This document shows positions 1 to 8,516 of a stretch of DNA of 33,126 bases, in pieces. This DNA is from Lachnospiraceae bacterium P6B14 (GTDB lineage Bacteria; Bacillota; Clostridia; Lachnospirales; Lachnospiraceae). The position numbers were made by a program, and so were the translations under genes. The notes beneath the pieces are model-generated. The model was not told the origin of the DNA. It saw nothing but the letters and a program-made list of their open reading frames with translations, and did not search any database. The stretch covers positions 1 through 33,126 of the forward strand of contig JHWZ01000020.1 of the NCBI GenBank assembly GCA_000687695.1, in the 5' to 3' direction. Every line of letters begins with the position of its first letter. Position 1 is the first letter of the stretch.

Positions 1-64
1 CAAATCTATGTGTCAATCCTGTATTCTCACTGCATTTCGACGTGAGCGAAAAGCAAAGAGAAGT

Positions 65-1087
65 TTACGCCGGAATCTCCGTTACTGCTACGCCTGTCAG
101 CGTTTCTGCGACGCTTACAGTCGCTTGCGGAACCTTTTCAACGATAATTGCTGCTGTCGAATTACCGGTAAGCGAGGTATTAGACGTTTTGAGTGCTCTC
201 ACTTTGGATACGGTAGATCCGAAGTTCGCATCAACAGAAACGTTTGCACCTATCGCGGATATTTCGATCAATCCGATCTTTGACGAATCCGCAGTGGCCT
301 TAATATCTGCCGGTGCTATATCCTTAACAAAAATATTGGATACAGATCCGATAACCTCTATGGTTTGAACTCCGGTGGAAACCGAGCCGGAAAGAGTTAT
401 ACTGTTTACACTATATCCCGCATTTACTACAAGCTTAAGTGCTGCAGTAGACTCGAGCGTAAAGGAGTTTCCACTAGCCTGTTCGTCCCACTTTTCATCC
501 TTCATCGCTTTGATCGTTATAGAGCTAAATGTCGCGTGGTTTACAATCTTAGCATTTGGAGCATTTATAACAAGATTTACTTTTGAGTAAGATGCCTTAG
601 GTATCTCAAAAGAGCCTTCCTCAGGTGAATTCAGAGTGACAGATCCACCATTCTTCTGCATTGACTCGAGCGCTCCGTTTAACTCACTAAATGACGTGAT
701 AGATATACTTGTGGTCTTAACTTTTTTTACGGTCACCTTTGTCTTTAGTTTGAAATTCTTTATGGTTTTTCCCTTTCTGGCACGTACGGTTGTTGTTATG
801 GTGCAGCTTCCTTTCTCTCTACCGGTGATCACAACACGACTGTTAACGTTCTTTACAGAAGCAACTATCGAATTAGATGATTTTGGCTTAATTCTGGTAA
901 TAACGTATCCATTCGCGTTGACTTCAAGGGTTTTGGGTGTTCCTATCTCTACGGTAGCTTTTTTTGCAATCGTTGGCTTGGATGCTGCCAAGCTAGGATG
1001 TTGCGTGGTAGATGCCAGTGGAGCTATCCCCAACATGGCAATGAGGCAACAACAAGCACAACGAATTCTTGTATTTTTAATATTCAT
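65..1087 (-). CDS. Secreted surface protein with N-terminal Ig-like domain
   Basis: Predicted secreted protein of 340 residues, function unknown. The start is the ATG beginning MNIKNTR, because AGGAG lies 10 bases upstream; an ATG three codons earlier is too close to that site. Residues 1-35 form a signal peptide with a Cys-rich stretch (CACCC) and a hydrophobic core. Residues 40-125 form a Lys/Val-rich Ig-like (BIG_2-type) domain with the 'ITGREKGSCTITTTV' pattern. The rest is rich in Ser, Thr, Val, Ile and Ala with short repeated beta-type segments (SITLSGSVS, IEVIGSVS), which could be a beta-helix or beta-sandwich. No LPXTG or SLH anchor is visible. It follows the larger surface protein gene on the same strand with a terminator between them, so it probably depends on readthrough. 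The coding call is firm; the role is not known. Confidence 0.85.
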   Translation of the reverse strand: MNIKNTRIRCACCCLIAMLGIAPLASTTQHPSLAASKPTIAKKATVEIGTPKTLEVNANGYVITRIKPKSSNSIVASVKNVNSRVVITGREKGSCTITTTVRARKGKTIKNFKLKTKVTVKKVKTTSISITSFSELNGALESMQKNGGSVTLNSPEEGSFEIPKASYSKVNLVINAPNAKIVNHATFSSITIKAMKDEKWDEQASGNSFTLESTAALKLVVNAGYSVNSITLSGSVSTGVQTIEVIGSVSNIFVKDIAPADIKATADSSKIGLIEISAIGANVSVDANFGSTVSKVRALKTSNTSLTGNSTAAIIVEKVPQATVSVAETLTGVAVTEIPA

Positions 1088-1106
1088 TTTGATCATTCTC
1101 CTAGTC

Positions 1107-1140
1107 AAAAAAATGGGAGACAACACATGGTTGTCTCCCA
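1107..1140 (-). terminator. Rho-independent terminator between two surface-protein genes
   Basis: Read on the minus strand, an 11-base perfect stem (TGGGAGACAAC / GTTGTCTCCCA) with a 5-base loop is followed by a run of seven T. It begins 17 bases after the end of the 813-residue surface protein gene. It ends about 20 bases before the start of the next gene, leaving no room for a separate promoter. Partial readthrough would set a low ratio of the second protein to the first. Confidence 0.9.
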
Positions 1141-1156
1141 AATAGTCAGTTAAAAA

Positions 1157-3598
1157 TTATGCTGCAGCAATTGTAAGTGTACCGAACGGATCGGTAGTAT
1201 TTGTCCATCCCTTAGCTGCGTCTATTGCCGTCGGAACAGAAGCCTTAAATGTAAACTTCATTCCGCCTGCGGTAGCAGTGTACTCTTTGCCGGTTACAGC
1301 AGAATGAGCGTCAACTGCGATATAAGTTCCACCAGCAGCACCAGCAACGATTCTGAGAGTAACCTCTGTGTTGTCGCCCTCACCATCAGCTGCTTTCTTG
1401 AGTGTATACTCTTTTGCAATCGAAGCGCGGGTTGCACTAATAGCGATAGCGTTGGTATACTGATCTTTTACAACAAGCGTATCTACTGCCTGACTCGCCG
1501 GTGCAGAGAAACTCGGGTCAATCAATGTATCTGTTGTAGATGAAAGTGTATAATACCAGAAGCCAGTAGTAGTTGTTGTTTTAATGTTGGTGTAGTTCAC
1601 AGCGCTCTTAAGCTCGAACTTAGTTATCTTCTGCTGAAGCACACCGTCGCTCTTCTTAACCATACCAAAGTTGTTCATATCCTTCGGTACGATGATCACG
1701 CCGTAAGTATTTGCTTTATCAACCTGTGCAGGAGTCTGATTTCCTTCAGGAAGAAGAACCTTCTCAAAAGCACCCTCGATGGTAGCTTTCTCACTGTTCT
1801 TTGCGATCTCTACAGACTTAACGTTTCCCGGATTTGCAGGATCAAAGCTCTCGATGTTATCAGTGGCCGATTTTCCTGTGTTGTTATCCTTGTCGTATGA
1901 ACCTGTGATAAAGTATACAGTTGCATCTGCACGAACGTTACTGAACTCAAGTGTAAGGTTCTTCGGATCTGTAGCAGGCTCCATCTTCGTGATATTGCCT
2001 ACTACATCAGCGTTTGTGCTTGCAGCCTTAGAAGTAAGAGGAACATCAGCTGCACCATAGACATCCTTCTTAAACTTAGCTGTTGCGATATAGTTGCTCT
2101 TTCCGTTGAATGTTGCAGGAGCTGCAGCACTATCAGCTTTTGCTGTAGTCTTGATAACACCCTTTACAACCTTGTTAGTTGTGTTGGCGGATGCAATTTC
2201 TTCTTTTGTTCCACTCTTATCTGATACAGCGCTTGAAGTGTCAGCAAATACCTTCACTTCAGAGATTCCAAGATCTCCAATCGCATTTCCTGCATCTGCA
2301 AAAGCACCGAGCCACTCTAATTTCTTGCCTTCAGCATCAACAAAGTCAACCTTGATCGGCATATCCTTTGAAATCGGCTCGATTGAAAGAGCTGCAGGAG
2401 CGGTAACATAAGGAGCTGTAAATGCATTTGTGATGTTAGGTGTTGCAGAGTTCTCATCATCATCGATTACGTTTGTCTGGTCAAACAGAGCAACATATGA
2501 TGAACCACGCTTGAATCCACCTGCAGCAGATGCAACGAAGAAACGATATGTAACTGAACCATCTTTGTTGGTAACCTTGTTGATTCCAGTATTTGATACA
2601 GCCTTTGTGTTAGCACCTACAGGAGCATTTGCAGCTACCTTTGTAGTATGCGGATCTGCATAGAGTGCATGATTTGTGAACTTCTCAGTTGATCCAGCAT
2701 ATGTATATGTAAGCGGGTTTTGCTGAGTTATAGGATTACCCTTAACTACATCAACTGTCGCAACGGTTGTTTTGTTTGAAATCTTACCATCCTTCTCAGC
2801 GAAGAACCTGAATGTTCCAGCATAGTCTTTGCTAAGAGTAATATCTACAATAGCCTGACCATCCTTGTCATCAAAGTCGATGTTTGAATCCTCATAATCA
2901 TCTGCGATTGCAAAACCGCTAACAGTAGCACGAGTCTCTTTGTCCGAAACAGTGACTGAATCAGATGAATATGTTGTTCCCTTTGTTGTGACAACTCGAG
3001 CTACCCATACACCAGCTTTTGTAGCTCCATGAATACTATCATCACCCTCTGAGCTTGATGTTGAATCAAGTTTATCATCGATATACCAGTTAATACGATC
3101 GATGGTACCGATTGAAGCAGGGATCTGAACCTGGAGACGGTCGCCGATTGCAGCTGTACCATCTGTCTGATAACCATCAAGGTCAACAACCTTAAGTGAC
3201 TCAGTTACTACAGTACCGTCATCGTCTGTTGCTGCCTTAGCAACTTTAACTGTGATGTTCTTCTTAAGAGTCTTAGTCTTCTTGCCAGACGTATACTTGA
3301 TTGTTACAACTACCTTTGTCTTACCAGCTTTTTTACCAGTAATCTTGATAGCCTTCTTGCCAACTGCTTTTGCAGAAGCAACCTTAGAGTTCTTTACCTT
3401 AACGGTCACTTTCTTGACAAGCTTGTAGTTCTTGATTCCTACCTTTACGGTTTTCTTAGCCTTTACTGAAACAGATGTCTTCTTCAGTGAAGGTTTTGCT
3501 GCCGCAGAAGCGTCAGTGCTAACTGTTGCCACTGAGAATGCCATAGCAAGTGAAAGTGCTACAGCAGCCGCCTTGCGGAGTGTACGTGACTTAGTCAT
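1157..3598 (-). CDS. Large secreted surface protein with Ig-like N-terminal domain, S-layer-like
   Basis: Secreted protein of 813 residues. The start is the ATG beginning MTKSRTLRK, with AGGAGG about 8 bases upstream; in-frame ATG codons further upstream lie before this site. Residues 1-33 are a classic signal peptide ending near DASAAAKP. Residues 35-120 form a very Lys/Val-rich Ig-like domain containing 'ITGKKAGKTKVVVTI', related to the domain of the adjacent secreted protein. The rest is acidic, rich in Ala, Thr, Val, Asp and Asn, with several beta-type modules. I see no cysteine in the mature chain and no LPXTG or SLH motif. A strong ribosome binding site, its own terminator and the composition suggest an abundant surface or S-layer-type protein. 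Position next to a glycan locus makes it a candidate glycan acceptor. That role is inference. Confidence 0.9.
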   Translation of the reverse strand: MTKSRTLRKAAAVALSLAMAFSVATVSTDASAAAKPSLKKTSVSVKAKKTVKVGIKNYKLVKKVTVKVKNSKVASAKAVGKKAIKITGKKAGKTKVVVTIKYTSGKKTKTLKKNITVKVAKAATDDDGTVVTESLKVVDLDGYQTDGTAAIGDRLQVQIPASIGTIDRINWYIDDKLDSTSSSEGDDSIHGATKAGVWVARVVTTKGTTYSSDSVTVSDKETRATVSGFAIADDYEDSNIDFDDKDGQAIVDITLSKDYAGTFRFFAEKDGKISNKTTVATVDVVKGNPITQQNPLTYTYAGSTEKFTNHALYADPHTTKVAANAPVGANTKAVSNTGINKVTNKDGSVTYRFFVASAAGGFKRGSSYVALFDQTNVIDDDENSATPNITNAFTAPYVTAPAALSIEPISKDMPIKVDFVDAEGKKLEWLGAFADAGNAIGDLGISEVKVFADTSSAVSDKSGTKEEIASANTTNKVVKGVIKTTAKADSAAAPATFNGKSNYIATAKFKKDVYGAADVPLTSKAASTNADVVGNITKMEPATDPKNLTLEFSNVRADATVYFITGSYDKDNNTGKSATDNIESFDPANPGNVKSVEIAKNSEKATIEGAFEKVLLPEGNQTPAQVDKANTYGVIIVPKDMNNFGMVKKSDGVLQQKITKFELKSAVNYTNIKTTTTTGFWYYTLSSTTDTLIDPSFSAPASQAVDTLVVKDQYTNAIAISATRASIAKEYTLKKAADGEGDNTEVTLRIVAGAAGGTYIAVDAHSAVTGKEYTATAGGMKFTFKASVPTAIDAAKGWTNTTDPFGTLTIAAA

Positions 3599-3794
3599 TG
3601 TACATCTTCCTCCTTTTTTTTGTTTTTTCATACCTTGTGCCACGATAGGCCCACGTGTCGCCAACCGGTGACACCGAGGTATGGATCGTTAGTTTTCCAT
3701 AATCCCAGCCATACCATATAAACACTAAAATGAGTATAAAAATAGGCGATTTGTGAGCCGAGACAATCCAGCCAAGACGGTAGGGCGATACTAT
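3599..3794. promoter_or_regulatory. Divergent intergenic region with an inverted repeat
   Basis: This stretch separates the surface protein gene (leftward) from the glycan operon (rightward). It must hold the leftward promoter, but I find no well-spaced -35/-10 pair on the minus strand; TATACT-like and TATTTT-like -10 candidates near 3734-3744 lack a good partner. GGTATGG (3678-3684) and CCATACC (3709-3715) form a 7-base inverted repeat, and GTGTC/GACAC lies nearby (about 3655-3674). Both could fold in the leader RNA of the surface protein gene. The AGGAGG site of that gene is at its left end. No open frame here looks real. Confidence 0.4.
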
Positions 3795-3823
3795 TTGACA
3801 AAACCACCGAATAAGTGTATAAT
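3795..3823 (+). promoter_or_regulatory. Consensus sigma-70/sigma-A promoter of the glycan operon
   Basis: TTGACA at 3795-3800 and TATAAT at 3818-3823 are separated by exactly 17 bases, so both hexamers match the consensus perfectly. Transcription would start near 3830. That leaves a leader of about 60 bases before the TTG start at 3891, with GAGGAG at 3875-3880. It is the only strong promoter I can see for the long rightward gene series. Confidence 0.9.
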
Positions 3824-3890
3824 ACTATAAACTTGGGTGTTTGTGTCCGACGATACTGAAAATAACGAAAAATCGAGGAGATATAGAGTT

Positions 3891-5930
3891 TTGAAAGCAA
3901 CGAAAAACACGCCGAAGAGGAGCGGTCAGGCGAACACAGGAAAAACCAGCGCGGATCAAAAAGGCAAAGCAAATACAACAGCGCTGGAGTATATCCCTTC
4001 CAACAAATGGTTCATCCCGCTCATCATCGCACTCGCAGTAGTCCCGCTCATCGTGATGGCGCATTTGTACGACCATGGACTGGGCAAATACACATGGTTT
4101 TCCGGCGATGCATACGCAATTGACTTCTTTATGTACTATAAGGGAGTTGTGCTCCAGTTAGTTGCCGGCGTGATGATCTTCGTCATGTGCTACTTGGCGA
4201 CTAAGAGCAAACCGAGTTTTATAACAGATAAAAAGAGCCTTTCTCCGATGATCGCGGCAGGGCTATTTGCTGTGATGACGCTGGTATCTTCAATCCTGTC
4301 AAAGCATCCGAAGGATGCGTTCTTTGGCGGATACGAGCAGTTTGAAGGTTGCCTGACCGTGTTGTCATATGTCGTATGTTTTATGATGGCATTCGGCTTC
4401 GCGAGAAGTGAGGACATCATAAAATACGTCCTCAACGCCCTTGTGATCGGAGCCCTCATCGTTGGCTTGATTGGTGCGCTCCAGACCTTCGGGCTGAACA
4501 TCTTTGCGACCCCGCCGGTAAAAGGCATCATATCACTGTTTGAATTTATGAACCGCGACTTCGATGTGAACAACTCAATGGACGTTGTGTTTTCCACACT
4601 ATACAACCCGAACTACGTAGGTTCTTATGTTCCGTTGGTTTTGCCATTTACGCTGTATCTCACGATATGTGGCGAAAATCTTTCGAAAAAGATACTTGCC
4701 GGTGTGACGAGTGTATCACTCATCATCTCGCTTTACGGCGCAATGTCGCTCGCAGGTCTCATCGGAACCGCAGTAGCCGTAGGTGTTGCGTTTATCCTGT
4801 TCCTGCCGCGCGTCAGAAAGGCAATACGTATCGGGGCGATCGCAGCCGCATCAGTAGCGGTTGTCGGAGCACTCGTCATCGTGATATCAGGTGGATATAT
4901 CGATAGATTTCTCGGAGAAAAGGAATCCCGGGTTATCGAGAACATAAAGACCGATGGCTATGGTCTGACCATAACGACAGAAACCGGCAAAAAGATCCGC
5001 GCACAGCTCGACGAGGAACTCCTGAAGACTATGGGATGGTCGCAGGACTATCCGATAGAAGAAAAGTTTACTGTCACGGATAAGGATACCGATGAAAAGA
5101 TCGCCACAAAGATAGAAGACATCGAAGAGAAAAATGAACAGACCGGCGAGGTTACCGGAACGAAAAAGCATGTTACGATAGACCAGGAGGGTTATCCTGC
5201 GATATCATTTTATATAGACATGGGCCAGGTTGCACCCGAGTTGGATCCGCAGGGATTTGGTTTCCTGTATGATCGGTTCCATGTAGTTGAACCATCGCAG
5301 GGTACTGATTGGTCGTTCTCAGGCGAGGATGACGGGTCATTGAGGTTATGCGCAGATGCGGTCGGAAAGCTTGCGAAGCTGAAAGATGTCGAGCGCGCCG
5401 GTTTTGAGGGTAGATATACTTTCGCCAGCGGTCGAGGATACATCTGGGCCTGCACCATACCGACTTTGAAAAAATATATCTTCGCCGGTGCCGGACCCGA
5501 TAACTTCGTATATGCCACCCCGAATGACGACTTCATCGGAAAAGACAACTGGGGATATCATGGTCTTATCAATACTAAACCGCATAATATGTTCCTTCAG
5601 ATATGGGTGCAGGATGGATTGATCGCTTTGCTTGCATTCCTGGCACTTTACCTGATCTTCATCATACGAGCACTGAAACTCAGTTTTGGAAAGAATAAGG
5701 CTAAAGCAGCTGGAAAGGCTTTCTCAGCATGGGGGGTAGTAGCGATGACGGCAATAGGCACATCTGCATACATGGTTGCCGGAGTGGCGAACGACTCAAT
5801 AGTCTGCGTGGCGCCAGTATATTGGATATTGCTTGGAATCGGGTATGCTGCAGAGCATATCTGTCGCACTCAGAAAGATGTATCGATGCCCACTACGGAG
5901 GAAGAAAACACGGAAGCTGAGCTGGCATAA
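3891..5930 (+). CDS. O-antigen ligase/polymerase family (Wzy_C) membrane protein
   Basis: Integral membrane protein of 679 residues, of the Wzy_C family that joins lipid-linked glycans to each other or to an acceptor on the outer face of the membrane. I chose the TTG start because GAGGAG lies 10 bases before it; a GTG at 3837 in the same frame falls almost on the predicted transcription start. A Lys/Thr/Ser-rich cytoplasmic tail (about 1-30) is followed by some ten membrane segments. The family-type motif NPNY is near residue 239, and a second conserved block has RGYIW near 515, GAGPDNF near 533 and HNMFLQ near 565. Between them is an unusually large soluble insertion, about residues 340-510, probably extracellular. 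It is first gene after a consensus promoter and is transcribed away from the surface protein gene. It could be a polymerase, a ligase or a protein oligosaccharyltransferase; sequence alone cannot decide. Confidence 0.9.
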   Translation: MKATKNTPKRSGQANTGKTSADQKGKANTTALEYIPSNKWFIPLIIALAVVPLIVMAHLYDHGLGKYTWFSGDAYAIDFFMYYKGVVLQLVAGVMIFVMCYLATKSKPSFITDKKSLSPMIAAGLFAVMTLVSSILSKHPKDAFFGGYEQFEGCLTVLSYVVCFMMAFGFARSEDIIKYVLNALVIGALIVGLIGALQTFGLNIFATPPVKGIISLFEFMNRDFDVNNSMDVVFSTLYNPNYVGSYVPLVLPFTLYLTICGENLSKKILAGVTSVSLIISLYGAMSLAGLIGTAVAVGVAFILFLPRVRKAIRIGAIAAASVAVVGALVIVISGGYIDRFLGEKESRVIENIKTDGYGLTITTETGKKIRAQLDEELLKTMGWSQDYPIEEKFTVTDKDTDEKIATKIEDIEEKNEQTGEVTGTKKHVTIDQEGYPAISFYIDMGQVAPELDPQGFGFLYDRFHVVEPSQGTDWSFSGEDDGSLRLCADAVGKLAKLKDVERAGFEGRYTFASGRGYIWACTIPTLKKYIFAGAGPDNFVYATPNDDFIGKDNWGYHGLINTKPHNMFLQIWVQDGLIALLAFLALYLIFIIRALKLSFGKNKAKAAGKAFSAWGVVAMTAIGTSAYMVAGVANDSIVCVAPVYWILLGIGYAAEHICRTQKDVSMPTTEEENTEAELA

Positions 5931-6013
5931 GGCGGCGGAAGAGGCCGAGAACCGAGACGAAGAGAGTAAAAGAAGAGAGATAAAACCGGGATATAGGAGA
6001 GGACCTGAGAGGT

Positions 6014-7171
6014 ATGGAGATAGAGAAAAACGGACATGTGGAGGTCCGTAGATGGATCTTTCGCATATTACTATTTCTATATGACGCACTGATTGTAAAC
6101 TTCGCCTATTTCATGGCGATCATCATCAGGTTTTACATCGAGTACAGATGGCATGATATGGGTGCGCAGTACATCGAGATGCTGTGGAAATTTGCGCCGT
6201 ATTACACGGTAGTCAGTCTGCTTATTTTCGTACTGTTCCAACTGTACAGGGGAGTGTGGAGATACATTGGTATAAATGATGCGCAGAAGCTGATACTTGC
6301 GAATGTGTGCACGTGTGTGTTTCAGGTAATCGGTGGCCTGCTGATCGTAGGAAGAATGCCGATAACCTACTACTGCATCGGAGCCGGTCTACAGTTCGTA
6401 CTGATGAGTATCCCGAGAGTGGCACCCAGATTCATCCTAGAAGCATTCGGAAGAGCCGATGTGGCAGCGGACAGAGATGGTTCTACTACCGGGGGGATAG
6501 ATTCTACTACACGAAACAGTGGTGGCAAGGGCGCTCGCACAACGATGCCTATGATGATCATTGGTGTCGGTGAGAATGCTCGAATCATACAGAGAATAGT
6601 ATCAAAGGATAAGAGCAGCATTCTGAGGGCTGTGTGTGTCGCCGATTTTACAGGACGCTACAGCGGTAGTGCGTTTAACGGACTCCCTGTCGTGTCAAAC
6701 ATGAAAGACATAGAGATCGCAGTCGTTAAGTATGATATCAAATGTGTAATAATGTCGGATGATCGCCTTTCTGCAAGTGTAGAAAACAATATCCGTGATA
6801 TCTGTGATAAACATGATATCGAGTTAAGGAGCTTCTCGATGAAGGCGGAGCATCGCGGCGGAGGAATGCGTTTGAGTGATTTGCTGCGAATGATAGATGG
6901 GCCGGTGAGGATCATCGGAGACGTGACAGAAAATGAAAGTGGTCAGGTTGGTGAGAACCAAGACCAATCATCCGAAGGGGAAGCCTTTTCTACTGGAAAA
7001 GATGCCCTTGAGAAATACCATTATAATTATGTGGTGGACGGCATCTCATCATCTAATGATGCTACGTGCGTGAAGATTCACAGGATTCTAACTTCGTCAA
7101 TACCACAGGATGAAGAGTGGGTTAAAAAGATTAAAGAGGAGAATGGCGGGGAAGTTAGCTTCTTCGTTTGA
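6014..7171 (+). CDS. PglF/FlaA1-like membrane module lacking the dehydratase domain
   Basis: This 385-residue protein matches only the N-terminal half of membrane-bound UDP-GlcNAc 4,6-dehydratases (PglF, FlaA1, WbpM, CapD type), which are usually about 600 residues. Four membrane segments lie in residues 14-132. A Rossmann-like domain follows, with IIGVGENARIIQR at about 182-194. It then ends in the linker 'RMIDGPVRIIGDV' near 292-304, where full-length members continue into the SDR domain. The TGxxGxxG dinucleotide motif and the catalytic SDR residues are absent. Residues 305-385 are hydrophilic and of unknown type. The frame is open and the stop lies 9 bases before the next gene, so this does not look like a recent frameshift. 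A purine-rich site (GAGAGGA) 10 bases upstream supports the ATG. It may be a regulatory or partner subunit, or a shortened relic. Confidence 0.85.
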   Translation: MEIEKNGHVEVRRWIFRILLFLYDALIVNFAYFMAIIIRFYIEYRWHDMGAQYIEMLWKFAPYYTVVSLLIFVLFQLYRGVWRYIGINDAQKLILANVCTCVFQVIGGLLIVGRMPITYYCIGAGLQFVLMSIPRVAPRFILEAFGRADVAADRDGSTTGGIDSTTRNSGGKGARTTMPMMIIGVGENARIIQRIVSKDKSSILRAVCVADFTGRYSGSAFNGLPVVSNMKDIEIAVVKYDIKCVIMSDDRLSASVENNIRDICDKHDIELRSFSMKAEHRGGGMRLSDLLRMIDGPVRIIGDVTENESGQVGENQDQSSEGEAFSTGKDALEKYHYNYVVDGISSSNDATCVKIHRILTSSIPQDEEWVKKIKEENGGEVSFFV

Positions 7172-7180
7172 GGATAGACA

Positions 7181-8503
7181 ATGGATTTCGAGAATGATGA
7201 GCGTTTCGCAGGCATAAGCCCTCTTGAAAACCGAATATGGCTTGCCAGCCCTACGATGCACGGTGAGGAACGACGATTCATCGACGAGGCATTCGACACA
7301 AACTGGGTGACGACTGCCGGAAGTAATATCGTAGCTATCGAGGAAGCCGTAGCTGAGTATGTGGGTTGTAAGTATGCTGTGGCACTCGCGTCGGGTACAT
7401 CCGCCCTTCACTTGGCAACTAAGCTTGCTGGAGAAACCTTGTATGGACAAGCTGCACCGGATATGGGAACACTTGCCGGGAAAAAGGTTTTCTGTACGGA
7501 TGTTACATTTGATGCATCGGTTAATCCTGTGGCTTACGAGGATGGAGAAGCAGTGTTTATCGACTCCGAGTATGAAACCTGGAATATGGATCCAGATGCT
7601 CTGAAAAAAGCCTTTGAGATATATCCTGATGTAAAGCTGATAGTCATTGCCCATCTTTACGGTACGCCGGCAAAGATGGAGGAAATACGGGCGATAGCGA
7701 ATGAACATGGTGCGCTAATCGTAGAGGATGCCGCGGAGAGTTTGGGCGCCAAATATCGCATCGGAGATATATGGTATGAAATAGGTGCTCTAGGCGACTT
7801 CAATGCCATATCATTTAATGGTAATAAGATAATTACGGGCAGCTCAGGAGGTATGTTCCTTACCGACTCTCAGGCAGATGCCGACAAGGTTCGCAAATGG
7901 TCCACGCAGAGCCGTGAGACCGCACCGTGGTATCAGCATAAGGAAGTTGGTTACAACTACCGCATGAGTAACGTCATAGCAGGCGTAGTAAGAGGTCAGC
8001 TCCTGTACTTACAGGATCACATAGACAGAAAAAGGGAAATATATGAGCGGTACAAGGAAGGTTTCAAAGACCTCCCTGTGCAGATGAATCCATATGACAA
8101 GGAAAAGTCTATACCTAACTTCTGGCTCAGCTGTATGGTAATCAATCATGAAGCAATGAGCGAGCAGGTCAGAGGCGACCTGGATTATATGTACAAAAGG
8201 GAGCTTGGCAAGACCTGCCCTCATGAGATACTCGATGCGCTGAATCACTTCGGCGCTGAAGGTCGCCCGATATGGAAACCGATGCATCTTCAACCGATTT
8301 ATGCTTCGCATAAGTTTGTCACAGTGAGTGAGAACAACCATGTATCATCTAACGCTACTAACACGGCTGGTGCAGGCGAGTGCATTGATGTCGGCACCGA
8401 TATATTCCGCCGAGGCATATGTCTGCCTAGCGATATCAAGATGACGGATACAGAGCAGGATGTGGTGATAGAAGTAGTGAAGAGGTGCTTCAAAGAACGG
8501 TGA
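7181..8503 (+). CDS. DegT/DnrJ/EryC1 nucleotide-sugar aminotransferase (PglE-like)
   Basis: A PLP-dependent sugar aminotransferase of 440 residues, predicted to convert a UDP-4-keto-6-deoxy sugar to the 4-amino sugar in the cytoplasm, using glutamate. Motifs include SGTSALHLA (71-79), EDAAESLGA with the cofactor-binding Asp (182-190), SFNGNKIIT with the Schiff-base Lys at about 216, and GYNYRMSN. GAGGA 7 bases upstream supports the ATG. It is somewhat longer than the usual 370-400 residues, with extra segments near 85-105 and 360-395. The PglF-like module lies before it and PglC- and PglD-like genes follow, so UDP-bacillosamine synthesis is the best guess. Exact substrate is inferred. Confidence 0.92.
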   Translation: MDFENDERFAGISPLENRIWLASPTMHGEERRFIDEAFDTNWVTTAGSNIVAIEEAVAEYVGCKYAVALASGTSALHLATKLAGETLYGQAAPDMGTLAGKKVFCTDVTFDASVNPVAYEDGEAVFIDSEYETWNMDPDALKKAFEIYPDVKLIVIAHLYGTPAKMEEIRAIANEHGALIVEDAAESLGAKYRIGDIWYEIGALGDFNAISFNGNKIITGSSGGMFLTDSQADADKVRKWSTQSRETAPWYQHKEVGYNYRMSNVIAGVVRGQLLYLQDHIDRKREIYERYKEGFKDLPVQMNPYDKEKSIPNFWLSCMVINHEAMSEQVRGDLDYMYKRELGKTCPHEILDALNHFGAEGRPIWKPMHLQPIYASHKFVTVSENNHVSSNATNTAGAGECIDVGTDIFRRGICLPSDIKMTDTEQDVVIEVVKRCFKER

Positions 8504-8516
8504 TTGGGGTAGAAAG

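Noticed and set aside
636-1145. A 169-codon plus-strand open frame opposite the small surface protein gene.
   Set aside because: It is antisense to a protein with a signal peptide and recognisable domain, has no ribosome binding site and reads as low-complexity hydrophobic sequence.
3837-3890. An upstream GTG start for the first Wzy_C protein, adding 18 residues.
   Set aside because: The GTG lies only about 14 bases after the -10 box and has no ribosome binding site, while TTG 3891 has GAGGAG at ideal spacing.
7097-7708. A 203-codon minus-strand frame across the end of the PglF-like gene and the start of the aminotransferase gene.
   Set aside because: It covers clear plus-strand coding sequence with conserved motifs and resembles no protein family.
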